This document shows, piece after piece, positions 16,083 through 24,902 of a stretch of DNA of 64,000 bases. The DNA comes from Klenkia taihuensis (GTDB lineage: Bacteria; Actinomycetota; Actinomycetes; Mycobacteriales; Geodermatophilaceae), in contig NZ_FOMD01000003.1 in NCBI RefSeq assembly GCF_900112525.1, forward strand, positions 124,001-188,000. The letters run 5' to 3'. The position numbers and the translations under genes were made by a program. Every line of letters begins with the position of its first letter. The stretch's first letter is position 1. Below the pieces are notes generated by a model. That model saw nothing but the letters and a program-made list of their open reading frames with translations, searched no databases and was not told the origin of the DNA.

Positions 16083-19000
16083 GTGTACGAGACCGACGGC
16101 GGGCTGGTGGTCAGCGCCGGCGACCTGACCGGCTTCCTGGCCTGCGAGCACCTGACCCGGCTCTCCCGCGAGGTGGCCCGCGGCGAGCGCGGCCGGCCCC
16201 CGGCGGCCGACCCGATGACCGAGCTGGTCGCCGCGCACGGCATCGCGCACGAGGAGCGGCACGTGCAGCGGCTGCGCGACCGCGGCCTGTCGGTGGTGGA
16301 GATCCCCGCGCCCGGCCGCGCGGCGGCCGACCTGGTGCGTGCCCAGGAGCAGACCGTCGAGGCGATGCGCGCGGGCGTGGACGTGGTCTACCAGGCCACC
16401 TTCTTCGGCACCCGCGAGGCCGGGGTCACCTGGCGCGGCCACGCCGACTTCCTGCTCAGGCGCAGCGACCGCTCCAGCGACCTCGGCCCGTGGGCCTACG
16501 ACGTCGCCGACACCAAGCTCGCCCGCCGGGTCAAGGTGCCCGCCGTGCTGCAGATGGCCCTGTACGGCCGGCTGCTCGAGGGCCTGCAGGGCGTGCCACC
16601 CGAGCTGCTCACCGTGGTCACCGGCGACCAGCAGGAACTGGTCTTCCCCTACGCCGACGCCGCGGCCTACACCCGCGCGGCGGTGGGCCGCTTCCTGGCC
16701 CGGCTCGCCGACGAGCGGTTCGCCCCGGCCTACCCGGTGGCGCACTGCGGCGTCTGCCCCTGGCGGGCCACCTGCACCGAGGCCTGGCGCGCCGCCGACC
16801 ACCTGTCGCGGGTGGCCTTCCTGCGCCGCGACCACGCCGTCGCGCTCACCGGGGCCGGCATCACCACCACCGCGGCCCTGGCCGCCCGCGCCCCCGGCGA
16901 GCTGCCCGACACGATCGGCCGCACCTCGCGGGAGCGGATCACCCGGCAGGCCGCCCTGCAGCGCGCCGAGGTCGAGACGGGGGTGCCGGGCTACGCGTTC
17001 CTGCCCCGCGTGCCGGGCTCGGGGTTCGAGCTGCTGCCCCCGGCCAGCCGCGGCGACCTGTTCTTCGACATCGAGGGCGACCCGTTCACCGGCGACCACG
17101 GCCTGGAGTACCTGTGGGGCCTGCTCGACCGGGACGAGCGGTACACCGCCTACTGGGGCCGCACCGTCGAGACCGAGCAGGAGGGGTTCGAGCAGCTCGT
17201 CGACCACCTCACCGCGGCGCTCGCCGCCGACCCCGACGCGCACGTCTACCACTACGCGCCCTACGAGCCGGCCCGGCTCAAGGCCCTGTCCGCCCGCTAC
17301 GGCACCCGGCAGGCCGAGGTCGACCGGCTGCTGCGCGGCGGCGCACTGGTCGACCTGTACGCCGTGGTCCGGCAGGGCCTGCAGATCAGCAAGGAGTCCT
17401 ACTCGATCAAGCAGGTCGAGGACTTCTACCGCGGGCACACCCGCCCGCACGGGGCGGCGGTCTCCGACGCCGGCGCCTCGATCCTGGCGTTCGAGGAGTG
17501 GCAGCGCACCGGGGAGCAGCGGCTGCTCGACGAGATCCGCGACTACAACCGCGACGACTGCCTGTCCACGCTGCAGCTGCTGGCCTGGCTCGAGGAGCGC
17601 CGCGCCGAGCTCGTCGCCTCCGGGGTGCCGCTGGGCCGCCCGGTCGACGCCGACCCCGACCCCAGCCCCACCGCGGTCGCGGCCGACGCGGCCCGGGCGG
17701 CGCTGGAGGCGCGGTTGCTGGCCGGGCTGCCCGACCGGGCCGCCGAGCGCACACCCGACGAGCAGGCGGTGTGGCTGCTGGCCCGGCAGCTGGGCTGGCA
17801 CGCCCGCGAGGCCCGGTCGGAGTGGTGGGAGCACTTCCGGCTGCGGGCCCTCACCCCCGCCGAGCTGGAGCGCGAGACCGCCGCGCTGGGCCCGCTGGAC
17901 GCGCCGGTCGTGCTGGGCACGGTCGGTACCCGGGTGCACGTGGCCCACCGCTTCCCGCCGCAGGAGACCAAGCTGGCGCCCGGGGCGACGGTCGACGAGG
18001 TCCCGGCCGGCGACCGCGGCCGCGCCGTGCGCGCCGAGGTGGTGTCGGTGGACGGCGCGACCGGGGAGCTGGTGCTGTCCCGCCCGGTCGACCGGGTCGG
18101 TGACCACGCGGAGGGCCTGCTGCCCCCGGGCCCGCTGGAGGCCCGCCACCACCGGGCCGCGCTGCTGGAGCTCGGCGGAGCGGTGGCCGACGGGGGGCTC
18201 GACGGTCCCGGGGTGCGCACCGCGGCCGCCGACCTGCTCGCCCGCCGGCCCCCGCGGCTGCGGCCCGGCACACCGCTGGCCGTCGCGGGCGAGACCGCGG
18301 CCGACCGCACCCGCCGGCTGGTCGCCGCGCTGGACGGCGGCGTGCTGGCCGTGCAGGGCCCGCCGGGCGCGGGCAAGACCCACGCCGGCGCCCGCGCGGT
18401 GCTCGACCTGGTCCGGGCCGGGCGGCGGGTGGCGGTCACCGCGAACAGCCACAAGGTGGTCGGCAACCTGCTCGACGGCGTGCTGCGGGCCGCCCGCGAG
18501 GCCGGCACGACCGTGCGGGCGGTGCAGAAGGCCCCGGCCGGGCAGCGCTGCTCCGCCCCCGAGGTGATCGGCACCGACGACAACGGCACGGTCGTCGACC
18601 TGCTCGACGGCGGCGACGTCGACGTGGTGGCCGGCAGCACCTGGCTGTTCACCCGGCCCGACCTGGCCGGCCGGCTCGACGTGCTGGTCGTCGACGAGGC
18701 CGGGCAGCTGTCGCTGGCCGACACCCTCGCCGTCTCCCGGTGCGCCCGGGACCTGGTGCTGCTCGGCGACCCGCAGCAGCTGCGCCAGCCCGGCCGCGGC
18801 ATCCACCCCGACGGCGCCGACGTCTCGGCGCTGCAGCACGTCATCGGCGAGGACGACGTGCTGCCCGCCGGCCGGGGCGTCTTCCTGGACCGGTCCTGGC
18901 GGATGGCGCCGGCGCTGTGCCGGGTGGTGTCCGAGCTGTCCTACCGCGGCCGGCTGCAGCCCTCGCCGACCACCGCGGGCAACCGCATCGACCTGCCCGG

Positions 19001-19556
19001 GCGCTGGGCCGCGCCGGCCGGCATCGGCTGGGTGCCGGTGGTGCACGAGGGCAACGGGTCGGCATCGGGGGAGGAGGCCGCCGTCGTCGTGCAGCTGGTC
19101 GGCGACCTGCTGGGGCGGTCCTGGTCGGGGCCGGAGGGCGAGCGGCGGGTGGGGGTCGCCGACGTGCTGGTGGTGACGCCCTACAACGCCCAGGTCAACC
19201 GCATCCGGTCCGCGCTCGCCGAGGCCGGGCTGGCTGGCGTCGAGGTCGGCACGGTGGACAGGTTCCAGGGCCGGGAGGCGGCGGTGTCGGTCTTCTCGCT
19301 GGCTGCCTCCAGCGGTGCCCACGTGCCCCGCCGGCTGGACTTCCTGCTCGACCGGCACCGGCTGAACGTGGCGCTGTCGCGGGCGCGCACGGTGGCCTAC
19401 GTGGTGGGCAGCCCGGCCCTGCTGACCTCGCCGGTGCACACCCCCGAGCAGCTGCGGCTGGTCAACGGGTTGTGCCGGCTGGTCGAGCACGCCACCGCGT
19501 CCGGCGGAGGCGCGCACGAACCCCTGGTGCCCGCACGCTCCGTACCGATACGGTGA
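16083..19556 (+). CDS. TM0106-family RecB-like nuclease / DEDD exonuclease / UPF1-like helicase fusion
   Basis: A 1157-residue multi-enzyme. (1) Cas4/RecB-like PD-(D/E)XK nuclease with Asp122 and Asp143-Thr-Lys145, plus Cys21, Cys222, Cys225 and Cys231 placed as in Fe-S cluster Cas4/AddB nucleases. (2) An RNase-H-fold, DEDD-like domain with Asp329/Glu331 (FFDIEGDP), Asp424 and YNRDD at 488-492. (3) An SF1 UPF1/DNA2-like helicase with GPPGAGKT at 759-766, VVDEAGQ at 869-875, GDPQQL at 895-900, RFQGREAA and LNVALSRAR. GTG 16083 follows GAGGAGG. A role in nucleic-acid end processing, repair or defence is inferred, not shown. It stands alone as a transcription unit. Confidence 0.88.
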   Translation: MYETDGGLVVSAGDLTGFLACEHLTRLSREVARGERGRPPAADPMTELVAAHGIAHEERHVQRLRDRGLSVVEIPAPGRAAADLVRAQEQTVEAMRAGVDVVYQATFFGTREAGVTWRGHADFLLRRSDRSSDLGPWAYDVADTKLARRVKVPAVLQMALYGRLLEGLQGVPPELLTVVTGDQQELVFPYADAAAYTRAAVGRFLARLADERFAPAYPVAHCGVCPWRATCTEAWRAADHLSRVAFLRRDHAVALTGAGITTTAALAARAPGELPDTIGRTSRERITRQAALQRAEVETGVPGYAFLPRVPGSGFELLPPASRGDLFFDIEGDPFTGDHGLEYLWGLLDRDERYTAYWGRTVETEQEGFEQLVDHLTAALAADPDAHVYHYAPYEPARLKALSARYGTRQAEVDRLLRGGALVDLYAVVRQGLQISKESYSIKQVEDFYRGHTRPHGAAVSDAGASILAFEEWQRTGEQRLLDEIRDYNRDDCLSTLQLLAWLEERRAELVASGVPLGRPVDADPDPSPTAVAADAARAALEARLLAGLPDRAAERTPDEQAVWLLARQLGWHAREARSEWWEHFRLRALTPAELERETAALGPLDAPVVLGTVGTRVHVAHRFPPQETKLAPGATVDEVPAGDRGRAVRAEVVSVDGATGELVLSRPVDRVGDHAEGLLPPGPLEARHHRAALLELGGAVADGGLDGPGVRTAAADLLARRPPRLRPGTPLAVAGETAADRTRRLVAALDGGVLAVQGPPGAGKTHAGARAVLDLVRAGRRVAVTANSHKVVGNLLDGVLRAAREAGTTVRAVQKAPAGQRCSAPEVIGTDDNGTVVDLLDGGDVDVVAGSTWLFTRPDLAGRLDVLVVDEAGQLSLADTLAVSRCARDLVLLGDPQQLRQPGRGIHPDGADVSALQHVIGEDDVLPAGRGVFLDRSWRMAPALCRVVSELSYRGRLQPSPTTAGNRIDLPGRWAAPAGIGWVPVVHEGNGSASGEEAAVVVQLVGDLLGRSWSGPEGERRVGVADVLVVTPYNAQVNRIRSALAEAGLAGVEVGTVDRFQGREAAVSVFSLAASSGAHVPRRLDFLLDRHRLNVALSRARTVAYVVGSPALLTSPVHTPEQLRLVNGLCRLVEHATASGGGAHEPLVPARSVPIR

Positions 19557-19609
19557 CGTCGCGGTTCGGCGACACCGGGGGACGCGCCGCACCGGGCAGG
19601 AGGACCAGG

Positions 19610-19777
19610 ATGAACGCGCACGAGCCGGCCTCGGTGGTCGCCGCCCGCCAGCTGGCGGCCGAGGCCCACGAGACGAGGTCGACCGGGGTGCCCCGCGGCC
19701 TGGCCGAGCGGCTGGCCCACCGGCGGGCGCAGCAGCAGCGGCACGAGGCCGTCGCCGGGTCCGCCGCGCAGGCCTGA
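19610..19777 (+). CDS. Small hypothetical protein (55 aa)
   Basis: ATG 19610 with a good CAGGAGGA site. A short, charged, helical Ala/Arg/His-rich protein (MNAHEPASVVAARQL ... RLAHRRAQQQRH) without membrane segment. It follows the nuclease-helicase by 53 bases, and a strong hairpin lies downstream. The clear ribosome site and closed frame support a real gene; I do not recognise the family. Confidence 0.55.
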   Translation: MNAHEPASVVAARQLAAEAHETRSTGVPRGLAERLAHRRAQQQRHEAVAGSAAQA

Positions 19778-19829
19778 CCCCGCACGCGGAGCCGGCGGCC
19801 GGGGCAGGGGCCGCCGCGCTCCCCGGCGG

Positions 19830-19873
19830 GACGGCCGGTGGCCGGGGGAGAGACCTCCCGGCCACCGGCCGTC
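19830..19873. terminator. Perfect 17-bp stem hairpin between convergent genes
   Basis: GACGGCCGGTGGCCGGG at 19830-19846 pairs perfectly with 19857-19873 around a 10-base loop. It separates the small plus-strand gene from the minus-strand siderophore-binding lipoprotein. Confidence 0.75.
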
Positions 19874-19953
19874 GGACCTCCCACAGAGGTCCAGCCGCCG
19901 TGCCCGGCCGGGTGGCGGCTCGTCCGGGGTTCGGGTCGGGCGACCCGACCGGT

Positions 19954-20949
19954 TCAGGCGACCCGCTCGCTGTCGGACAGCCAGCCGGCCAGCCGCTCCA
20001 TGTAGGCGGCCTGGGCCGGGTAGTCCATGCCGATGTACTCCCACGGGTACACCTGGCCGGCCTGGGCGGCGGGCAGCAGGCCGTAGGTGGGCTGGGTGGC
20101 CATCTCCTCGGGGGTCATGGCGCCGCGCAGGGAGTAGAGGATCACGTCGCTGCGGTAGTCGGTCACCGACTCCCAGCCGGCGGTCTGCCAGTAGTAGTCC
20201 TCGCCGCCCGGGTCGAGGAACTGCACGCCGAGGTCTGCGTACAGGCGCAGCGACGGGTCGTCGGGGGCCTTGGCCATGTAGAAGCCCTCGCCGGCGTACG
20301 CGGCGACCGGCAGCACGGTGACCCCGGACGACGCCGCCTCGGTCAGCTGCGCCGCGGCGGTGTCGAAGTCGGCCCGCTCGGCGGCGATGGCGTCCTCGTC
20401 GGCGCCCACCGCGACGGCGAGCTCGGCGGTGCGCTCGATGACGTCGGCGGCCGACCCGGTCCAGCCGATGACGACGACCGGTGCGATCTGCTCGACCTGC
20501 TCCAGCTGCGCCAGGTCCTGGAAGCCGTAGGGGACGCCCTCGGGGTCGATCTCCCCGCCGCTGGTGGTCGGGTAGACGGTGGTCACCACCAGGTCGGGGT
20601 CGGCGGCGGCCAGCGCCTCCAGGTCGATCTCGCCGTAGGTGGTGCCGACGAGGGCGACGTCGGAGAGGTCCTTGCCCTCGAACGCCACGTCGTCGGCGGC
20701 GGAGGTCTGGCCGAACGTGGCCACCGGCGCGACGCCGTAGTTCCACAGCGAGGAGACGACGTCGTTGAGGCCGGCGACCCGGTCGGGCGCCTCGTCGAGG
20801 GTCACGGTGACCCCGCGGTCGTCGGTGAACTCCCAGCCCTCGGTGGGGGCGGCGGCGTCCTCGGTGGTCCCGGTGCCGCAGCCGGCGACGGCGGCGGCCG
20901 TCCCGAGGGCCATCAGGCCGCCGACGAGGCGACGGTGGGTGCGGAGCAC
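19954..20949 (-). CDS. Iron-siderophore ABC transporter substrate-binding lipoprotein
   Basis: A 331-residue protein with a lipoprotein signal peptide (charged MLRTHRR, hydrophobic core, lipobox VAGC with Cys24). It has a class III FepB/FhuD-type fold, recognisable from DRVAGLNDVVSSLWNYGVAP, DLVVTTVYP and APVVVIGWTG. It should capture ferric siderophores outside the membrane. Permease and ATPase genes are not adjacent, so it relies on components elsewhere. The divergent promoter shared with the siderophore-interacting protein carries an iron box, implying IdeR/DtxR repression in iron excess. Confidence 0.88.
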   Translation of the reverse strand: MLRTHRRLVGGLMALGTAAAVAGCGTGTTEDAAAPTEGWEFTDDRGVTVTLDEAPDRVAGLNDVVSSLWNYGVAPVATFGQTSAADDVAFEGKDLSDVALVGTTYGEIDLEALAAADPDLVVTTVYPTTSGGEIDPEGVPYGFQDLAQLEQVEQIAPVVVIGWTGSAADVIERTAELAVAVGADEDAIAAERADFDTAAAQLTEAASSGVTVLPVAAYAGEGFYMAKAPDDPSLRLYADLGVQFLDPGGEDYYWQTAGWESVTDYRSDVILYSLRGAMTPEEMATQPTYGLLPAAQAGQVYPWEYIGMDYPAQAAYMERLAGWLSDSERVA

Positions 20950-20992
20950 GGGTCCTCCTGCTGGTGGGCGGGGGTGGTTCCCCCGGATGGCC

Positions 20993-21010
20993 GGTTAGGC
21001 TAGCCTCACC
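20993..21010. promoter_or_regulatory. IdeR/DtxR-type iron box
   Basis: GGTTAGGCTAGCCTCACC is a near-perfect palindrome (one mismatched pair). It agrees at 14 of 16 aligned positions with the actinobacterial iron box core GGTTAGGCTAACCTAA. It lies between the divergent siderophore-binding lipoprotein and siderophore-interacting protein genes, 36 bases from the ATG at 21046, and so is placed to control both. Confidence 0.85.
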
Positions 21011-21045
21011 TCTGCACCGCACCAACCGCCGACCCGGGAGCGCGC

Positions 21046-21981
21046 ATGAGCACCGCCACCGAGACCCTCCAGCCGACCTGGCGGTGCTTCGCGACCACCG
21101 TGGCGCGCACCGAGCGGCTGTCCCCGGGCTTCCTCCGGCTCACCTTCACCGGCCCCGACCTGCACCTGTTCGGCGCGGGCGGTGACGACCAGCGGTTCAA
21201 GCTGCTCATCCCGGCCGACGGTGCCACCGACGTCGACCTGACCTCGGTCACCGGGGCCGACTGGTACGAGGCCTGGTCCGCACTGCCCGACGAGGTCCGG
21301 CCGGCGATGCGCACCTACACCGTCCGCGCGGCGCGGCCCGAGGTGGCCGAGCTCGACGTCGACGTGGTGCTGCACGGCATCCGGCCCGACGGCACCGCCG
21401 CGCCCGACGCCGGCCCGGCCGCGCTGTGGGCCTCCCGCGCCGTGCCCGGTGATCCGATGGTGCTGCTCGGCCCCGACCGCCCCGGCTCCGGCCGGATGTG
21501 GGGCGTGGAGTGGGCCCCGCCCGCCGACGCCGGCACGCTGTTCCTGGCCGGCGACGAGACCGCCGTCCCCGCGATCGCGGCGATCCTGGAGTCGCTGACC
21601 CCGGGCCCGCGGGTGGTCGCGGTGCTCGAGGTGCCCGAGGCAGCCGACTTCCTCTCCCTGCGGCTGCCGGCCGGCGTCGACGTCCGCTGGCTGGCCCGCG
21701 GGTCCCGCGCCCGCGGCGAGCTGCTCGAGCCGGCGGTGCACACCGCACTGTGCGAGCTCGGCATCGCCCGCGGCGTCCCCGGCACCGACCCGGGCGAGCC
21801 GCTCGGGGACGGCATCCTCTGGGAGGTGCCCGAGGCCGGCGCGCACACCGGTTGCTACGCCTGGCTGGCCGGCGAGGCCGGGATGGTCAAGGGCCTGCGC
21901 CGCCGGCTGGTGCGCGACCTCGGCGTGCCCCGCGACGCGGTGGCGTTCATGGGCTACTGGAAGGTCGGGTCCCGCGGCTGA
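21046..21981 (+). CDS. Siderophore-interacting protein (ferric-siderophore reductase, SIP family)
   Basis: A 311-residue flavoprotein of the ViuB/SIP family. It has an N-terminal FAD-binding barrel with the RTYTVR motif (about residues 88-93) and a C-terminal NAD(P)H-type domain beginning LFLAGDETAVPAIAAIL, ending YAWLAGEAGMVKGLRR ... AFMGYWK. It releases iron in the cytosol by reducing ferric siderophores. It is divergent from the siderophore-binding lipoprotein with a shared iron box. A short frame with no usual start codon follows directly. Confidence 0.93.
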   Translation: MSTATETLQPTWRCFATTVARTERLSPGFLRLTFTGPDLHLFGAGGDDQRFKLLIPADGATDVDLTSVTGADWYEAWSALPDEVRPAMRTYTVRAARPEVAELDVDVVLHGIRPDGTAAPDAGPAALWASRAVPGDPMVLLGPDRPGSGRMWGVEWAPPADAGTLFLAGDETAVPAIAAILESLTPGPRVVAVLEVPEAADFLSLRLPAGVDVRWLARGSRARGELLEPAVHTALCELGIARGVPGTDPGEPLGDGILWEVPEAGAHTGCYAWLAGEAGMVKGLRRRLVRDLGVPRDAVAFMGYWKVGSRG

Positions 21982-21982
21982 G

Positions 21983-22336
21983 CCGACGGTCGGCGGCCCG
22001 GTCCTCGTCGACGTCGCCAACGTCGTCGGGTCCCGGCCCGACGGCTGGTGGCGGGACCGGGCCGGGGCGACCACCCGGCTGCTGACCCGCCTCGCCGGCC
22101 TGGACCGCGACGTGGTCGCGGTGGTCGAGGGCCGGGCGCGCGACGTGCCCGAGGTGCCCGGCGTCCGGCTGCTCCGCGCACCCGGCAGCGGCGACGACAC
22201 CCTGGCCGACGAGGCCGCACGGCTGGGCACCCCGCTGGTGGTGGTGACGGCCGACCGCGGGCTGCGCGCCCGGCTGCCGGCGGGCACGACGGTGCACGGG
22301 CCGGGCTGGCTGCACGACCTGCTGGACCGGGGCTGA
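21983..22336 (+). CDS. NYN/PIN-like small protein, start codon unresolved
   Basis: Open frame running from just behind the SIP stop to TGA 22336. The peptide VLVDVANVVGSRPDGWW ... RDVVAVVEGRA ... DTLADEAARLG ... VVVTADRGLRARLP resembles a family of small actinobacterial proteins with a NYN/PIN-like nuclease fold (acidic residues near the N-terminus and in the VTADRG strand). No in-frame ATG, GTG or TTG exists between at least 21848 and 22112, and GTG 22112 would remove the first conserved strand. It could use a rare start, a +1 frameshift from the SIP frame at its TGA, or contain a sequence error or be broken. The given start is nominal. Confidence 0.5.
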   Translation, partial: PTVGGPVLVDVANVVGSRPDGWWRDRAGATTRLLTRLAGLDRDVVAVVEGRARDVPEVPGVRLLRAPGSGDDTLADEAARLGTPLVVVTADRGLRARLPAGTTVHGPGWLHDLLDRG

Positions 22337-22358
22337 CCCCGGCCCAGCAGGCGCGGGG

Positions 22359-23306
22359 TCAGGCCGGGACGAGCACGGCCCGGCGGCGGCGCCGGCCCGG
22401 GAGCGACGCGGCCAGCGCCAGGGCCAGGGCGACGCCGTCCTCGAGCACGGCGGCCTGCCAGTCGGGCAGGCCGGCCCGCTCGGCCCAGCGGCGCCAGCCC
22501 AGCCCGCCCCAGGAGCCGGCGGCGGCCCCGACGAGCCCGGCCAGGACGGGGACGGCGGCGTTCGCGTCCTCGCGTGCGGCCAGCGCCCCGGCGCCACCCG
22601 CGGCGGAGGCGAAGCGCACCGGCAGGCCCTGCGGGTCGGTCCGCGGCGGGGTGGCCTCGAGCTTGTCGGCGTAGAGCTCCCCGCCGACGGCGGCCACCGA
22701 GGCGACCTTGCGCAGCGCACCGCCGTCGGGGTTGGTCAGCGCGGGCGCGGCCAGGCCGAGCGAGCTGCGGCAGCCGGTGGCCACGCCCAGCAGCAGCGAA
22801 CGGACGGTCAGCCCGCCCGACGCCTTGCGCCTGGGCTTCTCGCCGGAGGCGGGGACGGCCTCGACGACGGCCTGCACGGCGGCGCCGTAGGCCAGGTGCG
22901 GGACGGCGTCGGACACCCAGTCCCGGCGGGACCACGAGCGGGGGTCGCTGACGCCGAGCGCGGCGATGGTGCCGTCGGTGAGCGCCATCGCGGCGGCGCC
23001 GGTGGTGACCGCGCCGACGGGGGAGGGCAGCCGGACGCCGGCGGAGCGGACCAGGCTGGCCAGCACGCCCACGGCCACGCCGTTGCCGATGCCCGACAGC
23101 GCGCCGAGGGCGGTGCGGCGGTTGGCCCGCTCGCTCCGCCCCCCGGGCACCTTGGTGCCGGCGACGCCGGCGAGGGCGTCGACGGTCTGCTCGGGGACGT
23201 TGCTGGCGTCGCGGCCGCGCACCGCCATGTCGAGGTAGGTGACGGCGTTGAGGACGGTGGTGCCGGCCGCGCCCGCGGCCAGCCCCCGTGCGAAGGACCC
23301 GGTCAT
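22359..23306 (-). CDS. DUF4126-like membrane protein
   Basis: A 315-residue protein with many small-residue hydrophobic segments. The N-terminal half (FARGLAAGAAGTTVLNAVTYLDMAVRGR) resembles actinobacterial membrane proteins with a conserved 'N..TYLDM..RGR' segment. The C-terminal half (GCRSSLGLAAPAL ... GGELYADKLEATPPRT) matches DUF4126. ATG 23306 was preferred to an upstream in-frame start. Function unknown; it is probably an integral membrane protein. Confidence 0.75.
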   Translation of the reverse strand: MTGSFARGLAAGAAGTTVLNAVTYLDMAVRGRDASNVPEQTVDALAGVAGTKVPGGRSERANRRTALGALSGIGNGVAVGVLASLVRSAGVRLPSPVGAVTTGAAAMALTDGTIAALGVSDPRSWSRRDWVSDAVPHLAYGAAVQAVVEAVPASGEKPRRKASGGLTVRSLLLGVATGCRSSLGLAAPALTNPDGGALRKVASVAAVGGELYADKLEATPPRTDPQGLPVRFASAAGGAGALAAREDANAAVPVLAGLVGAAAGSWGGLGWRRWAERAGLPDWQAAVLEDGVALALALAASLPGRRRRRAVLVPA

Positions 23307-23497
23307 GGGCCGACCCTGCGGCCTCACCCGGTGGGCGGCAACCCGGTGGGCCCCGTCACGTAAGGGCAATCACGGCTCTGAGCAGGGCGTTTCGCAGGCA
23401 TCGGACAGCTTCGGCTGGCACGGTGGAACCAGCGCCCGAGGTCGTGTGCCCACTCCCGCCACCCGCGCCCCCACTCTTCCCTCTGCGAGGTCCCGTC

Positions 23498-24784
23498 GTG
23501 TCCGCACCCTTCTCCCTGCGCGCCCGCGTACCGGTCGGCCGGTTCGTCCGCGGCGCCGCCGGCCGCGCCCCCGCGCCGTCCCTGCCCCGGCTGCGCGCCG
23601 CGGTCGCCGCCCTGTTCGCGCTGGACGGGTTCGTCTTCGGCACCTGGGCCGCCCGGGTCCCCGACGTCGCCACCCGGGTCGGCGCCGACCACAGCACCCT
23701 CGGCCTGGCGCTGCTGTGCCTGTCGCTGGGCGCGCTGGCCTGCATGCAGCTCACCGGCGCGCTGGCCGCCCGGCTGGGCCCCGGCCTGGTCGCCGCGCTG
23801 GCCGCGGTCGCCGTCTGCGCGACCGCCGTGCTGCCCGGGCTCGCGGCGTCGGTGCCCGCGCTGTGCGCCGCGCTGCTGGCCTTCGGCGCGGCCACCGGCG
23901 CGGTGAACGTGGCCGCCAACAGCGTCGGCGTGCAGGTCGAGGCCCGCGCCGGCCGGCCGGTGCTCAGCGGGCTGCACGCCGCGTTCAGCTTCGGCGGGCT
24001 GGGCGGCGCCCTGCTCGGCGGGGTGGCCGCGACCGTGCTCGCCGTCCCGGCGCACCTGGTGGTGGTCGGCGGCGCCGGGCTGCTGCTCACCGCGCTGCTC
24101 GTGCCGGTGCTGGTCGGTGCCGACGCCGCGCCGGTCGTCGAGCTGCCGGTGCGCGAGGAGGCCCCGCGGCGCCGGCCGACCGCCGTCCTGGTGGTGCTGG
24201 GCTGCATCGCCGGCGCGACCGCCTACGGCGAGGGCGCGCTCACCGACTGGGGCGCCCTGCACCTGCGCGAGGACCTCGGCGCCACCTCCGGGCTGGCCGC
24301 CGCCGGGTACGCCGGGTTCGCCCTGGCGATGGCGTGCGGCCGGCTGGCCGGCGGGTCGCTGGTGGCCCGGCTGGGGGAGCAGCGGCTGCTGGTCGGCGGC
24401 ACCCTGCTGGCCGCGGCCGGGGCTCTGCTCGCGGTGACCACGTCGTCGGTGGCGGTGGCGCTGGCCGGGTTCGGCGTGGTCGGGCTCGGCCTGGCGAACG
24501 TCTTCCCGCTCGCCGTCGCCCGGGCCGGGGCACTGGGCGGGTCGAGGGGGATCGCGCTGTCCACGACGGTCGGCTACACCGGCCTGCTCGGCGGCCCGCC
24601 GGCCATCGGGTTCCTCGCCGCGCACGCCGGGCTGCCGGTCGCGCTCGGTACGGTCGCGCTGCTCGCCGGCGCCGCCGCCGTCCTCGTGGCCGTGGTCGAC
24701 GGCGACCGGGTGCGGGTGCCCGACGTCGTCCTGGCCCCGGTGCACCGTGCCGCCGGTGACCTGCGGCTGCTCGCGGTCGCCTGA
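23498..24784 (+). CDS. MFS transporter (YbjJ-like)
   Basis: A 428-residue polytopic protein with about 12 hydrophobic helices. The first helix carries FVFGTWAARVPDVA, a feature of the YbjJ-like MFS branch. GTG 23498 is preceded by GCGAGG. Substrate is unknown; this branch is usually annotated as putative drug or fucose-like permease. It is divergent from the DUF4126 gene and convergent with the haemoglobin gene. Confidence 0.85.
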   Translation: MSAPFSLRARVPVGRFVRGAAGRAPAPSLPRLRAAVAALFALDGFVFGTWAARVPDVATRVGADHSTLGLALLCLSLGALACMQLTGALAARLGPGLVAALAAVAVCATAVLPGLAASVPALCAALLAFGAATGAVNVAANSVGVQVEARAGRPVLSGLHAAFSFGGLGGALLGGVAATVLAVPAHLVVVGGAGLLLTALLVPVLVGADAAPVVELPVREEAPRRRPTAVLVVLGCIAGATAYGEGALTDWGALHLREDLGATSGLAAAGYAGFALAMACGRLAGGSLVARLGEQRLLVGGTLLAAAGALLAVTTSSVAVALAGFGVVGLGLANVFPLAVARAGALGGSRGIALSTTVGYTGLLGGPPAIGFLAAHAGLPVALGTVALLAGAAAVLVAVVDGDRVRVPDVVLAPVHRAAGDLRLLAVA

Positions 24785-24802
24785 CGCGCCTGGACCCCAT
24801 GT

Positions 24803-24882
24803 CGGGGCCCTTCCCGGCCGGGCCCCGGTGTCGGGGGATCCGGGGCCCGGGGAGGGTGTCGGAGCCCGATGTCCCCGACACC
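24803..24882. terminator. Complex GC-rich inverted repeats between convergent genes
   Basis: CGGGGCCC at 24803-24810 pairs with 24820-24827, and GGTGTCGGGG at 24827-24836 pairs with CCCCGACACC at 24873-24882. Together they fill the gap between the MFS and haemoglobin genes and probably stop transcription from both sides. Confidence 0.5.
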
Positions 24883-24902
24883 GGCGTCGCGGCCCGGGCG
24901 GA

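Noticed and set aside
15900-19865. Very long minus-strand open frame opposite the nuclease-helicase
   Set aside because: Low-complexity Gly/Arg/Gln/Val-rich shadow of GC-rich coding DNA; the plus strand has clear nuclease and helicase motifs.
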